From: Oidiodendron maius Zn
Taxonomy: Eukaryota > Ascomycota > Leotiomycetes > Myxotrichaceae
Assembly: GCA_000827325.1 (NCBI GenBank)
Contig: KN832875.1
Location: 1-64,000 of the forward strand
Direction of reading: 5' to 3'
DNA length: 64,000 nucleotides
In this document: piece after piece, positions 22,342-33,210 of the stretch
Layout of the letters: each line of letters begins with the position of its first letter
How positions within the stretch are numbered: the first letter of the stretch is position 1
Program-made: the position numbers and the translations under genes
The notes under the pieces: model-generated
What the model was told of the DNA's origin: nothing
Database searches by the model: none
What the model saw: the letters and a program-made list of their open reading frames with translations, nothing else

Positions 22342-24414
22342 TTAATATGATGGCTGCCCATTGTTTGGGGTATTAGGTTGCTTTCCTAATCTCCTCCAGT
22401 ATTCTCCTACTCTCGTATTTTCCCTCTTTCCATCCCGGAACTCTTGACACCGCTGTAGACTTAAGCCCTTGAACTTTAGCTCCATCTCCTGGCTCTCCTC
22501 GCTAAGATTCTTTGTCCATGATCGCGAGATATTGCAGAGATCACTTGCACGCAGTGCCCACACATTGCGCAATTGCAGCCCAATGTGGGCCTTCTGCTGA
22601 GCAGTCACAGTATGCTTCCATGCGCGAGTTAAATTGACGTAGGCAGGGTTCTTATCTAGACCAGGTGGAAAATTCCATTGGTAGGGGAATCGGTAGGTTG
22701 GGCCTAGTTTCGGTGGAGGTCCAGAGCGCTTCTCTATGCCGTGAAGCTCTCTTGATTGCAAGGCATCATTATCTGCTAGTGGGGCCTCGAGCTGTGAGTT
22801 GAGCTTAAGTTCGTACTCAACGGCATCTTTTAACCGCCTGTATTGTTTCCTGCTCAAATGCGTTGTTTCGCTGACAAATTCAAGGTAATCAGATATATCC
22901 TCGGGACTGAATGGTATTCCAAGGCTATCTCTAGGCTGATTGACATAATTATTCACAGGAGCCATGGGGAACCATTCGCTATGGATTAAAACGCGATTAG
23001 ATTGTGGGTCTCTCTTCGATTGCGAGTGCGCCACGCTCGTTGTATTAACCGGTGCCGTTTCATTATAAGCTTTATATGTCCCGTTATGGCTATGTGTCTT
23101 TTGTTGATATTCTTGGACGCGACGGATAATCATTTCCTGTACGCTGGAACCCATAGAGTAGACTGCAGTATTGATTTCGGCAGCGATGATAGTTTTGAGT
23201 AGGTCCGAAAGCCACGAGCGTTTGGACAGATTGTAAACTGGTTCTTTATTAGAATGGTTAGAAAGAGCAGTATCAGTAGAACCAGTGTCATGCAAGAGCC
23301 ATTCAATATCGTCGGGTGATAGATCTGGATGTTCCGCAATAAATTCTCTAACACTGCCGGGCGTAAGCTGATATGCATGAAAATTGAACTTATCAACCCT
23401 GTTGTCAGACTCAAATTGCGGACCACCTTCCTGCCAAGCGCTCGAGTTATATCGATACCTGTCCTCTGCTTTGGAGATACAACGTTCCCAGCGTCTACGA
23501 CCTTCTAGCTGAATGGTTTCAAATAAATCCCAACATATCTCCCTCATGCGTTCCACATGTCGGCCATTATATTGAGTCCTATTAAGCGACTGGAAATGGC
23601 ACGCAGACATAAGTGTATGATAAGGGGCCACCTTAACATAGACAAGATGCTCTGCCAGGACACGTAATTGCCGAAGGATATTCAGGCAGCGGGATATCGT
23701 AGGCGAAATGGCGTCAGAGTAGCCGGTGTCCAAAGGTTTACTATGGGTGGCGTTGTCTAGAAGAGGACTTTCAGTGGGTTGACCGTTTTGGGATATACGA
23801 GATGGTGCGTCTTTGGACAATGTCAAAGTTGTGATTGATGACTCGTCTGAAGTGCAAGGCTTCCAATCATATTGAATAAATGGAATAACAATGTATGCAG
23901 GCTCAGAGTTATATATCGGCTGTGAATTGATCATAGCTTGCGGACGGGAGAGAGTACCTGCACTGATAGTCGGACGAAGCGTACGAGGGAGCTTAACAAC
24001 GGGTCCGCGTTCCAGACGGAGCCTTTCAATCCGGTAAGGATTATACCTGTAGCTTGTTCTTCTGGCCAGCGACCCAGGGATAAAAGTCGAGGAGTCAATA
24101 CCATGAGCGTGTTCAATATCTGAAGGCGCCATCGCGGCCATCGAGAAATCTCCATCAGTTTGAATGACTGGGAAATCTTCTAAGTTACCGAACTGGGAAC
24201 GGATAGGTGCGCCGTCGTGTCCTGATTCGCGACTAGATTGGCTAGGAATGACAATGCCGTTCGAAGTGACCTCAATGGTAATAGGCTTGAGAGCATCCTC
24301 ATCCTCCGTTTTCGACGTTGTGGTCGGAGATATAGATGACAACAAAAGTGGACTAGCATATGCGTAAAGTTTATAACATGCAATGACGAACAGACGGAGG
24401 TATGTGCCCTTCAT
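22342..24414 (-). CDS. secreted or membrane-anchored orphan protein, 690 aa
   Basis: A single long open frame with an ATG at 24414. I do not recognise a domain. The first 25 residues (MKGTYLRLFVIACYKLYAYA) form a signal peptide or signal anchor. The rest is hydrophilic with many potential N-glycosylation sites (NST, NGT, NTT and similar) and dibasic KR positions, suggesting secretion and possible Kex2 processing (LARRTSY, LSKRSW, EKRSGPPPK). Residues about 250-340 contain a Cys-containing helical stretch (CLNILRQLRVLAEHLVYVK). No membrane segment is visible after the N-terminus. Such long secreted proteins are often lineage-restricted in plant- or soil-associated ascomycetes; that is inference. 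No intron is needed. Confidence 0.7.
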   Translation of the reverse strand: MKGTYLRLFVIACYKLYAYASPLLLSSISPTTTSKTEDEDALKPITIEVTSNGIVIPSQSSRESGHDGAPIRSQFGNLEDFPVIQTDGDFSMAAMAPSDIEHAHGIDSSTFIPGSLARRTSYRYNPYRIERLRLERGPVVKLPRTLRPTISAGTLSRPQAMINSQPIYNSEPAYIVIPFIQYDWKPCTSDESSITTLTLSKDAPSRISQNGQPTESPLLDNATHSKPLDTGYSDAISPTISRCLNILRQLRVLAEHLVYVKVAPYHTLMSACHFQSLNRTQYNGRHVERMREICWDLFETIQLEGRRRWERCISKAEDRYRYNSSAWQEGGPQFESDNRVDKFNFHAYQLTPGSVREFIAEHPDLSPDDIEWLLHDTGSTDTALSNHSNKEPVYNLSKRSWLSDLLKTIIAAEINTAVYSMGSSVQEMIIRRVQEYQQKTHSHNGTYKAYNETAPVNTTSVAHSQSKRDPQSNRVLIHSEWFPMAPVNNYVNQPRDSLGIPFSPEDISDYLEFVSETTHLSRKQYRRLKDAVEYELKLNSQLEAPLADNDALQSRELHGIEKRSGPPPKLGPTYRFPYQWNFPPGLDKNPAYVNLTRAWKHTVTAQQKAHIGLQLRNVWALRASDLCNISRSWTKNLSEESQEMELKFKGLSLQRCQEFRDGKRENTRVGEYWRRLGKQPNTPNNGQPSY

Positions 24415-24923
24415 TTCGCCGTAAAGTGATTAGATTTGGCCGTCTATAAAAAGCATATAGCATGAAGCAGCATGAGGCAAAGCCGCTGCCGCGAGGTGCA
24501 ATCGATTAGATTTGGATTGTCAAATGGATCGCATATTATGTTGATGTTTGGGAGGTGAGAAAAGTGACAGGCTGGGAGAAGAGTCTCAAATGACTAGCGA
24601 GACTCAACAGTACGGTTTTGCAACTATTCCCACATACCACATAGACTCTGCGCGGAAGATAAGGCAAATCGAGTTGTGGGGTGTATAATCCCTTCTCCAG
24701 CCAGTCAGACAGAACGATTTCAGACCGGACCCAAGGGTTAAAGGGTGCTATTCTCGGCGATGATAGCAAGACTTTTAGATCAACACCTAGCCTAGATCGT
24801 GTTGAAATATATAAGTCATCACTCGTCTTTGTAGGTACTTCGCCCCATATGCGTGTATTTAATTTTGTGGGGGCAATCCGCCGGGAATACATACATTATT
24901 GTACAATACAACGCTTTTCGCAC
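24415..24923. other. intergenic, upstream region of the secreted orphan
   Basis: 509 bp between the start of the orphan gene and the stop of the SF3a60 gene, both on the minus strand. A minus-strand ORF at 24536-24892 shows no domain and is not supported as a gene. Confidence 0.45.
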
Positions 24924-26469
24924 CTAGAGTAAGCCCTGCTTCTGCAGGTCCAGATATACCTTTTCCGGCATGACATTGCCTTCCGCATCCTCCATTTGGA
25001 CTATGCCACCGTCATCAGTCTTGGCCTTTTTCTTATCACTCTGGATCTTGTCCCAGAGCTTCACCGCATCCTCTATGCCCGTGATTTCCCTGAACAGTGT
25101 GGTATTCGTGATACCCAAACACTTCAGGCCGTAGATATGACGCGCCTCATTGAAATGTTTGTCAAAAGCTCGCCGCCCTCTGTATACGAAGTTCCCGCAA
25201 ATCTCGCACGCGAATTCAACCCCAAGACCATGTAGTTTGTACAACCAGAAGGGAATGGGTTTTCCATCCCATGCTAGCGGTAACTTCAGTGGATTGTAAA
25301 TCTTCTCATCATCGTCGGACTCGCTTTCAGAGTCACCGTGCTTAGGTGCGGAAGCTGAAGTTTCTGCAAATCTCGCGTCCAGCTCTAATTGCCGCTCTCG
25401 GTCAGTCATGCCTTGTCTTCGCTCGACATTGACCTTTGTATCACTTCTCTCCTGCGACATGGCAGCAGCAAGTCGTCTAACCCTAGTCTCGCGCTCTGCT
25501 ATCGCGCGTTCTTTTAATCGCCTAGTGCTCGAGCCTCTATTTGATGGCCTATTCGCCTCTGCGGCGGATTCGGCTTCCCGGGCTTTCCTTAATTCCGCTG
25601 CTTTGATGTGTTTCTTGCCACTCAAATGGCCGCTATACACGTTTTCGTTCTTGAATTCCTTCTCACAATCTGCACACCAGATCGCTCCAGCCACAGGACC
25701 ATCGGCGGGGCCAGCCTCAAGTTTCCATCCAGGTACGTCGTTCTCGCTCCAAGCTTTCTCGAAATCTTCGTCAAAGCTTTTGAATAGCTTATCTAAATTT
25801 TCAAGGGGTCTTGTCCGTCGCATGAAATTCTGGAGATATTCTGCTAATTGCCCAACATAGGAGAAATATTGATCTGTCATCTTGTCTGGCCGCTTGATAT
25901 TGCATTGTGGAGGAGTGAATATGTCGAATGCATCGAGGAACTGAAGGTATGTAAGACGCTTTATACCAGGGAGGTTAAGATATAGCTCGTGAATTATGGT
26001 AAGGTCGAAATATCTCCCATATTCTTCCTCACCGGTAAACATGTTATCGATCTCAGACGTAACGACCTCCCCTTCACCGGGCACCCTCATCTTGTATGCC
26101 CTTTCCAGGTTCTCAACGGGCTCATTGGGGTATTTTTGATGAAATGACTTGATCTCTGCTAGCTGTTTGTAGAATTCTTCGAGAGGTTCGCCTGTCGAAA
26201 TCGACTGGATTTCCTTGCCACGCTCGCCATCTGCGTCTCCGTAGATCTCGAGAAGCCGCTTGGATTGATTATGGATCCGGTCCAGGAAGCTGGCCACTTG
26301 GTGGTCTCGATTGAGTCTCTCTCTGGCCTAGATAAGTCCTGTTAGGAGTGCTTTCTACAGGTATGTACAGGAAACTTGCCTGTCGCGGTTCTGTTGCGAT
26401 TCGATCGCTGATGCCCTGTTCCAACCTCTCGAGATCCTCATGGAGAAACCTCTGCTCTTCTAATACCAT
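24924..26469 (-). CDS. sap61: splicing factor 3a subunit 3 (SF3a60/Prp9)
   Basis: SF3a60 is part of the U2 snRNP and helps bring U2 to the branch site. Two exons on the minus strand: 26469-26380 and 26327-24924 (497 aa). The start MVLEEQRFLHEDLERLEQGI matches the family; a further in-frame ATG upstream (26523) is less likely. The body has KRLLEIYGDADGERGKEIQ, YGRYFDLTIIHELYLNLPG, a C2H2-type matrin finger (WCADCEKEFKNENVYSGH, then KKH) near 245-275 and the C-terminal finger (FACEICGNFVYRGRRAFDKH). Phase 0 joining of EPRQ to ARERLN requires a GC-AG intron, see findings. The gene is divergent from fal1. Confidence 0.93.
26328..26379 (-). other. GC-AG intron of the SF3a60 gene
   Basis: On the minus strand the exon ends ..CGACAG and the 52-nt intron begins GCAAGT, the strong consensus for GC donors, and ends CTAG. 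A CCTAAC branch site lies about 20 nt before the acceptor. Using the nearest in-phase GT (gtagaa) would leave a 31-nt intron, shorter than any other here, so the GC donor is preferred. Confidence 0.75.
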
Positions 26470-26776
26470 GGCAGCGGCAGTAGCAGTAAATATGTGAGAA
26501 AGGTGGTTAAAAAAATTGAACAAGTGACTCTTAAGACTAGCAATTGAAATATCTTCGTGAATTTGGATGAGGCTCTGAATGATATGGACGGTAATTTTTC
26601 TGCCTTCCTTCCAATCATTGCGCCTCTCAGCCGCGTCACGTGAAATAGTTCAGCCCGAAAATCTTCCTGCGAAGCTCCCATCTCAAGGTAACTTCTACAA
26701 CTCAAGACAATCATTCCCTTCCTCCTTAGCAGCTTATCAACACCACAACCACATACTTTCCAGGAGAACTACAGTC
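26470..26776. promoter_or_regulatory. shared upstream region of sap61 and fal1
   Basis: 307 bp separate two divergent start codons of RNA-processing genes. Both promoters must be here. A TCACGTGA-like E-box palindrome (gtcacgtgaa at 26635-26644) is visible. Confidence 0.5.
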
Positions 26777-28079
26777 ATGGCAGAAGGCGGGATTGATCGT
26801 AAAGCGGATGAGAGGATGGAGTTTACCACCTCAAAGGATGTCACAGTTGCCCCAACTTTCCAGGTAGGTCCAGGTGCAGAGAGACGGGGACAAAACTGAT
26901 CTTGGTGTGTTGAGCAGGACATGCACCTGAAAGAAAATCTGCTTCGTGGTATCTACGCCTATGGCTATGAATCCCCATCCGCTGTCCAATCTCGTGCGAT
27001 CGTCCAGATCTGCAAAGGCCGCGACACTATCGCGCAGGCGCAATCAGGTACTGGTAAGACTGCAACTTTCTCGATCAGCATGCTCCAAGTCATCGACACT
27101 GCGGTCCGCGAGACGCAAGCCCTAGTTTTATCCCCGACACGTGAACTGGCAACCCAAATTCAGTCCGTGGTTATGGCGCTCGGTGACTACATGAACGTCC
27201 AATGCCATGCTTGCATTGGAGGCACAAATGTGGGAGAGGATATCCGCAAACTCGACTATGGCCAGCACATTGTTTCAGGAACGCCAGGCAGAGTTGCTGA
27301 TATGATCCGTCGACGAAATCTTAGAACTCGCCATATAAAGATGCTTGTTCTTGATGAGGCCGATGAATTGCTCAACCGTGGATTCAGAGAGCAGATCTAC
27401 GATGTATACCGATACTTGCCACCGGCAACACAAGTCGTCGTTGTCTCCGCCACCTTACCGTATGATGTTCTCGACATGACGACCAAATTCATGACAGATC
27501 CAGTCCGTATCTTGGTCAAGCGTGACGAGTTGACTTTGGAAGGACTGAAGCAATATTTCATTGCAGTTGAGAAGGAAGAGTGGAAGTTTGATACTCTCTG
27601 CGATCTCTATGACACACTTACTATTACTCAGGCAGTTATCTTCTGTAACACGCGCAGGAAGGTAGATTGGTTGACTGACAAGATGCGTGAGGCCAACTTC
27701 ACAGTGTCTTCGATGCATGGAGAGATGCCACAAAAAGAGAGAGATAGCATCATGCAAGACTTCCGTCAGGGTAACTCGAGAGTTCTGATCTCTACAGATG
27801 TCTGGGCTCGAGGCATCGATGTTCAGCAGGTATCCTTGGTAATAAACTACGATCTACCAAGCAATCGTGAAAACTACATTCATCGCATTGGTCGAAGTGG
27901 CAGATTCGGACGGAAAGGCGTTGCTATTAACTTTGTGACGAGTGAAGATGTTAGGATCTTGAGAGATATTGAGTGTAAGTTCCTCTGAAACTGTTACAGA
28001 AGACCACTAACCGTACTTAGTATACTATTCGACTCAAATCGACGAGATGCCTATGAACGTTGCCGACTTGCTTGGATAG
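26777..28079 (+). CDS. fal1: DEAD-box RNA helicase Fal1 (eIF4A3)
   Basis: Fal1/eIF4A3 is a nuclear DEAD-box ATPase: 18S rRNA maturation in yeast, exon-junction complex core in many eukaryotes. Three exons: 26777-26863, 26918-27974 and 28021-28079 (400 aa). Motifs in order: Q-motif region PSAVQSRAI, Walker [27 protein letters not shown], then [19 protein letters not shown] and [13 protein letters not shown]. The third exon supplies [17 protein letters not shown], the standard end. The N-terminal phrase [16 protein letters not shown] and the ARGIDVQQV wording favour Fal1/eIF4A3 over translation eIF4A. Whether this fungus uses it in an exon-junction complex cannot be told from sequence. Confidence 0.95.
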
Positions 28080-28596
28080 GTACTCGGTTTGGAAAGCATC
28101 GGTATATCAGAATACCTGACGCCGAAAGGGGGCGCCAGTCACTAAGCTGCGTGGGAGGAAAGGGAAATTATCGCAAAGGTAAAGAACTTACATCTGAGCT
28201 TGAAGCTGTATTTTTGCTAATATAGAAGTCTCATACATCAGAACCCCAAATTAAAATTGAATCGCATTGTAGTACTCGTCTATTGACCCAAAGCGGGGAT
28301 AAATAGCCTACACGCCCGTATTTACGGCTGTGGGTGGCATCAACAATCCAAGAAACTTTACATGTTCTCTTATTCGCTCTACTCTTGACAGCGGAGACTG
28401 AATTGTCTCTGCCAATTGCCAGTGAAATACGACTGCATATGCAGTGCAGCTTAAGCGGTCCACAAACAAAACCCCCCACCCACCCCATCCACTAAAATTC
28501 GAGTGGAACCACGTACGGCGCATCTTGTCTTGTGATAAGCTCTGAGCTTTAATACTGAGCTCCCGACATGGCCAGGTTGTGCTACCAGAGTGCAGG
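28080..28596. other. intergenic
   Basis: 517 bp between two plus-strand genes. Overlapping minus-strand ORFs at 28231-28616 have no recognisable domain. Confidence 0.45.
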
Positions 28597-29902
28597 ATGA
28601 CTTCGACAACAAACACTGTGTCTGATTACCGGTCTCGATTTAAAGAGTTGCAGGTGTCGGAAGACAAGAAAGATACTTTAATAGAAGTACGTGTGAGTGC
28701 CACAGAGACGATGGATTGGTAACTCATCATGCGTCTGCAGGATCTGCTAGCAACCTTGGACTCTCTTACCGGCCATCATCATGAGTTAAAATCAGATCTT
28801 GATACGGAGCGCGAAGCACGTCGACGCCTCCAGCGAACATTGCGTGGCACACAACCAGGTCAACAACGCTTCGCGCTTCTAATAATCCATCTCGATGCTG
28901 ACGCATTCATTGTAATTGCCCTGTTTACAATCCCATCCTTCTCTTCTGACGCCAAACAGTTTGAAGACAACTGGGTCCGCGAGCCGGCTGAGGGAGGCGA
29001 GAGCATGGTTTCCACCCTCCAAGAAAAGACTCTCGAGTATATCGCTTCCCTCACTGGCGACAGCACCGGGATCGAGGTGATAGTTAAGATTTATGGTGAC
29101 TTGTTCCAGCTATGGCAGCGATACGAAGAAGCAGGCTCAAACCTGGGATCCAGTGACTTGACGAGATTCTTTTCGCACTTCAATAGGTGTGAGCCTCTGG
29201 TAGATTTCATGGATATCGGGCCTCGAAAGGAAAGCATCGAGAAGAAGTTGTGTGGTATGCCTCTCACCCAAGTTGCCTTTCGTCGAGGAGGCAGTTGGAG
29301 CATTTCACGATCTGACAAAGATAACAGGCGTCTTGGCTTACTACCTCCCGGACGATAGATGCGAGCATATCATCCTAGCAGTTCCCTATACCAGCATCGA
29401 TCCCATCCTCTCCGAACAAGCCTCATTGCTTTCATCCCCCAGCAGCCCAGATCGCATAACCATCATCCCGCAGCGTTTCATCTCGACCCGCCTGCGCAAG
29501 TCTTACGACTCTCTCCCATACCCGACGACCACCATCTTCGATGCCCTTTTCACCGAGCCCCCACATCCTAAAGTTCGCAAGAAACATACTCGCTCCCCAC
29601 CCCCTTCTGCGCCTATACCTCCGCCCGCCGCCAATGTCCCGAGAGTCAGGATAAGGGGCGGTCAGGCTAAGATCCGGGAGCGTAGCGTGAGCCCCCCTAG
29701 ACCTGGGCCATTGTTAAGAGCACCTTCTCCGCCTATGGCATTTGGCCACTCTGCAGCCAGTCCACCTGGGCTAGGGTTGACGATGGGGACAGGTATGATA
29801 GGACCAGTCAAGTGGGGTCCGATGCAGCTTGCGAGGATGCCACCACCCTTTCAGAGAGGCGTAATGGAAGGCGCGGGGATACCGAGTTTGCGGTGGCCGT
29901 GA
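28597..29902 (+). CDS. DUF7923-type protein related to fungal CCCH zinc-finger proteins
   Basis: Probably a member of the fungal family whose core (now called DUF7923) often precedes CCCH fingers; function unknown. A five-exon... four-intron model is not needed: exons 28597-28686, 28741-28911, 28960-29254 and 29295-29902 give 387 aa. The N-terminus (SRFKELQVSEDKKDTLIEDL) is coiled-coil-like. The core has FALLIIHLDADAFI joined to FEDNWVREPAEGGESM, matching the family pattern of hydrophobic strand, acidic pair, then GG; VIVKIYGDLFQLWQRY and DFMDIGPRKESIEKKL follow. The last intron is only 40 nt and is the weakest junction; a frameshift is the alternative. The tail is Pro-rich with basic RSP patches and no CCCH finger, unlike many relatives. 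Confidence 0.62.
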
Positions 29903-30467
29903 GGATGGGAGCCGGCTGAGGTATACCCTAGGTGATGGGAGCATGGAGAAGAGAGTCAAGTTTATCGCATAGAGTGTGCCCATATATGTTTGTCTTCATA
30001 CCCTGGGTATGCTTGCATCTGGGAACACATCATTGCCCAATAGAAACCATATTCTCTGAATCCACACTTCATATCTGGGCACTTCGTTTTCGTACCGTCT
30101 CTTCACTCTGCTTCGAGATACTGGGACCCGCAAACCTTAATTCCCACCAGTCAGCTGTATTGTATCAGCACTTGCTTCACCAGCTTTCCCCATATTGCTG
30201 ACTAATAAGCGATCGACAGGTCCATCGGGGTCCAGCTCCCAGCCTCAGCTCGACTGACGCTCGACCTCGGCATCTTGTGCTGTTAAAGTGTACTTTACAT
30301 TCAGACCGCCGGGCTTCGGCGGCGGAGCATTAACAGTAACGTTCTCGCACGACAACTCCTTTCCCCTTTACATCCCTCATTCTGCTTCTCCACTACTCCA
30401 GAATCTTGCCGGAAAGAATTATAACTCCTCGCCGCACGCGACTGTAAACCCTCAAACCACCTTCACA
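29903..30467. other. intergenic, promoter of the hydrolase gene
   Basis: 565 bp. The pyrimidine-rich stretch before 30468 looks like promoter and leader. The frame of the hydrolase is open upstream to about 30288 but the ATG at 30468 is the first with a good context (cacaATGGTT). Confidence 0.5.
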
Positions 30468-31580
30468 ATGGTTGCCCCGCTCATCACGCGCCAGCCTTTC
30501 AAAACCCTCTTCATCCTCCTGTCGTCCCTCTACACCGGCATCCGCATTCCCTTCTGGATCGTCTACTTCATCCCGTCCTTCCTGCGCCAGCATCCGCAAT
30601 GGTCGTACAGACAGGCGCTGGGCGTGCGTATTGTCTCCGCCTTCTTGAAGACTCTTTCCCAGGCCGAGCACGGCAAAGCGACCCCTCTAAAGGGTAATGC
30701 CTCGAAGGGCTGGGTCGTCATACAACCAGCGAGGGCAGCTGCGTATACCGGAGTCGTGTCTAAGGACAAGCAGACCAAGCCTCAGCCTCTTGGCGGGACA
30801 TGGTACCCAGAGACGCTGAAAAAGTACACGGGAGGAGATATTGTGCTACATATCCACGGTGGTGCCTTTGTGGTTGGTGACGGCAGACAAGGTGACTCGG
30901 GCTTCACTGCCAAGATGATCTTAAAACATACCAGCGCTACACATGCCTTCTTCCCGCAATACCGACTCTCTTCCAACGGGGCACGCTTCCCTGCTGCGCT
31001 CCAGGATGTCATCTCGTCCTACTGCTACCTGACCGAGACCCTGGAAATCCCCGCAGACAAGATCACGATATCCGGCGACAGCGCCGGTGCCAATCTCTCC
31101 ATGTCTCTCCTCAGATACATTGCCGACGAGCCCGAAGCCAAGCTCCCAGGTGTAGGTTGCGCATGGCTATGGTCACCTTGGGTCGATCCAGGAAAGAGCT
31201 TGATCACCGACTCCCCGTACTTCTCGTCTAACCGCCACACCGACTACTTGAACGATGAATTTGGGTCCTGGGGCGCAAGGACATATTCTCCACGCCCAGA
31301 GACCGGAATAGCCCTGAGCCACCCTAATATTTGCTTCATCGGGACTGCTTTCGCGACGCAGACCCCGCTCTTCTTCTCTATTGGTGAGTGCGAGGCGCTG
31401 TGTGCTGATATGACCAGGGTGTATCAGGAATTCAAGGCCATACCGGGGAATAAGGTTGAATTGCAAGTCCAGAGTAAAGCAGTGCACGACATTGTTCTGG
31501 TTGGGCAAATAGTTGGTTTCGAGAACGAGGCGGCTGTGGCGGCTGTGGCGGCGAACAAGTTCCTCGAGAGCTGTAAATGA
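30468..31580 (+). CDS. alpha/beta hydrolase, HSL-like esterase
   Basis: Predicted esterase or lipase-like hydrolase; the substrate is unknown. A single exon, 370 aa. Residues about 10-40 form a hydrophobic segment (TLFILLSSLYTGIRIPFWIV), so the enzyme is probably membrane-anchored. The oxyanion motif HGGAF lies near 130, and the nucleophile elbow GDSAG places the catalytic Ser near 205. The His is in VHDIVL near the C-terminus. The acid position, normally Asp in a GDREVL-like loop, reads GECEALCAD, so Glu or the nearby Asp must serve; this is a small departure. Related proteins are annotated as steryl acetyl hydrolases or arylacetamide deacetylases, but I cannot choose between these. Confidence 0.85.
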   Translation: MVAPLITRQPFKTLFILLSSLYTGIRIPFWIVYFIPSFLRQHPQWSYRQALGVRIVSAFLKTLSQAEHGKATPLKGNASKGWVVIQPARAAAYTGVVSKDKQTKPQPLGGTWYPETLKKYTGGDIVLHIHGGAFVVGDGRQGDSGFTAKMILKHTSATHAFFPQYRLSSNGARFPAALQDVISSYCYLTETLEIPADKITISGDSAGANLSMSLLRYIADEPEAKLPGVGCAWLWSPWVDPGKSLITDSPYFSSNRHTDYLNDEFGSWGARTYSPRPETGIALSHPNICFIGTAFATQTPLFFSIGECEALCADMTRVYQEFKAIPGNKVELQVQSKAVHDIVLVGQIVGFENEAAVAAVAANKFLESCK

Positions 31581-31693
31581 TTTGTCAATGTTTGCGACCC
31601 GGTTATCAGCTTGAATAACATGCTCATTAGGGCTGTCGAACCATAATGTAGGGTGTATTGGGGTAGTTGTTACATTAAGGGAAATAAAACGTT

Positions 31694-32863
31694 TCATGGT
31701 TGTGATGTTGCATTTTCCACCCGTATTTCCGGCCCACCTGCTGAAAGCTGTTGTTGCTTCTTCTCAGCCAGTTTCTGCCTTTGCTCATTCCGTTTTTCGA
31801 TAGTAGTATTGATATTATAATGAGAGTTTCGAATGTCTCTAAACAGGTCCCCAGCCACTATGTTCCTCATGGGCGTCTTGAAGTCGCCAGTGATAGTTGT
31901 AGTTAACTTATCCGTATCCACTGGCACTGGGGAGTGGGCGCGCAGAACAAAGACGATGGAATATCTATACTTGCAAGCCGGAGGCTCGCCGGATTCATTG
32001 GCCTGGGCTGGTGGATCAGTATATGACCGAACGAGATGAGGGCCGGGAGTGTAGCGGCTATTTGATAGTAGTTGAAGCTGGCGTCCGACAAGGATACTAC
32101 CGGCAGGGCGATTGTAGCTTCTCTCAATCGGGAACCATCCCTTTGCATGACGGTCGAAGACTTCCAGACCGGGTGAGTCGCCAATGACAAGACTGAGCAA
32201 ACCAAGGTCCTTATGAGCTGTATACACGGTTAGAGCAAAGCCAAGAGTGTCAAAACTTCCAGACGTACGTTCGGCGACAATTTTTGACTCCTGTCCTTCA
32301 AAACCTTCATACCTAAAGATCCGTAGCATCGTAGCAGTTCTCTCTGGACCTAACTCAATACAAGGATCTGAGAAGACGGTTAGAGCTTCAGCAGGCAAGC
32401 CAAGACTTCTCGCGAGAAGCCCCAGCAACTGGTTCAGATATTCGCCAGCAATCCTCCAGTAGGTTGATGCAGCCTCTTTGAACTCTTCTGGGGTATTATC
32501 CAGAGTCCTGAGGGTGATGAATTCTTTTTCACCTTCCACGCGGCTCCACCCTTCCTCGCTGCCTTTTGCCGTTTTAAACCCATCTTTGTACGAGACTGGA
32601 CGATCAAAGAATGCCTTACCAGCCATGAAAAGAGCCTCTGAGCTTTTGTAGAGGCTATCGTTCAGGCCATCATAAGTGACTGTGCTCCATCCTTGATCGG
32701 AGAGGGCAAATTGGTGTTCAAGAAGGATCTTGGGAAGGTCTAAAGGCCTCAAAGGCGGCAGCGATAGTGCCGGAGTAATCGATGGGGCATGATCGTCCTT
32801 TGGCTTTTCGAGAGTTTCAAGTCTCTCTGGTTTCTTTTGCTTCCGCCACTTTATGCAGAGCAT
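31694..32863 (-). CDS. 2-oxoglutarate/Fe(II)-dependent oxygenase-like protein
   Basis: Isopenicillin-N-synthase-like 2OG-Fe(II) oxygenase; reaction unknown. The ATG is at 32863; the frame upstream lacks an ATG. Two exons, 32863-32269 and 32217-31694, give 372 aa after removal of a 51-nt stop-free intron (32218-32268). Splicing creates AEPHKDLGLLSLVIGD, the expected metal-binding HxD motif. The distal His is in PGPHLVR and the 2OG-binding Arg-x-Ser is in YRYSIVF, all in the usual order. The N-terminal DIOX-like region begins PLRPLDLPKILLEHQFALSD. It lies tail-to-tail with the esterase gene, 113 bp apart. No biosynthetic cluster is evident. Confidence 0.83.
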   Translation of the reverse strand: MLCIKWRKQKKPERLETLEKPKDDHAPSITPALSLPPLRPLDLPKILLEHQFALSDQGWSTVTYDGLNDSLYKSSEALFMAGKAFFDRPVSYKDGFKTAKGSEEGWSRVEGEKEFITLRTLDNTPEEFKEAASTYWRIAGEYLNQLLGLLARSLGLPAEALTVFSDPCIELGPERTATMLRIFRYEGFEGQESKIVAERTSGSFDTLGFALTVYTAHKDLGLLSLVIGDSPGLEVFDRHAKGWFPIERSYNRPAGSILVGRQLQLLSNSRYTPGPHLVRSYTDPPAQANESGEPPACKYRYSIVFVLRAHSPVPVDTDKLTTTITGDFKTPMRNIVAGDLFRDIRNSHYNINTTIEKRNEQRQKLAEKKQQQLSAGGPEIRVENATSQP

Positions 32864-33210
32864 TCTTTCAAAGATAATCTTTATATTCTTCAAAGTGGGG
32901 GGAAGGGTGAATTCAAAATTCTGACGCCTTTGAGTCCATCCGAGAACAGGCGTAAAGATTTAAGCTGAGTGAGGCTGCGCTCCGGGATTACTAAGTAGAC
33001 GTTTGCCGCGCCACCCGTCGATTGGCAAGGTAACTGGAATCAGCAGTTTCGCAATATTGCCAAACCAAAATGAGATATTGAATGGAAACAAGGGGGAGCA
33101 AAATGTTGAGTATTTCCAATGGATATGCTTAATCGTAACGATGTACCGAGTTTATAGCTACAGCGTGACGAAGATCGGATATCTACAGTTTTCTGGTCTT
33201 TTGCTTCTAT
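32864..33210. other. intergenic, promoter of the oxygenase
   Basis: 347 bp between two minus-strand genes. No supported gene. Confidence 0.45.
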
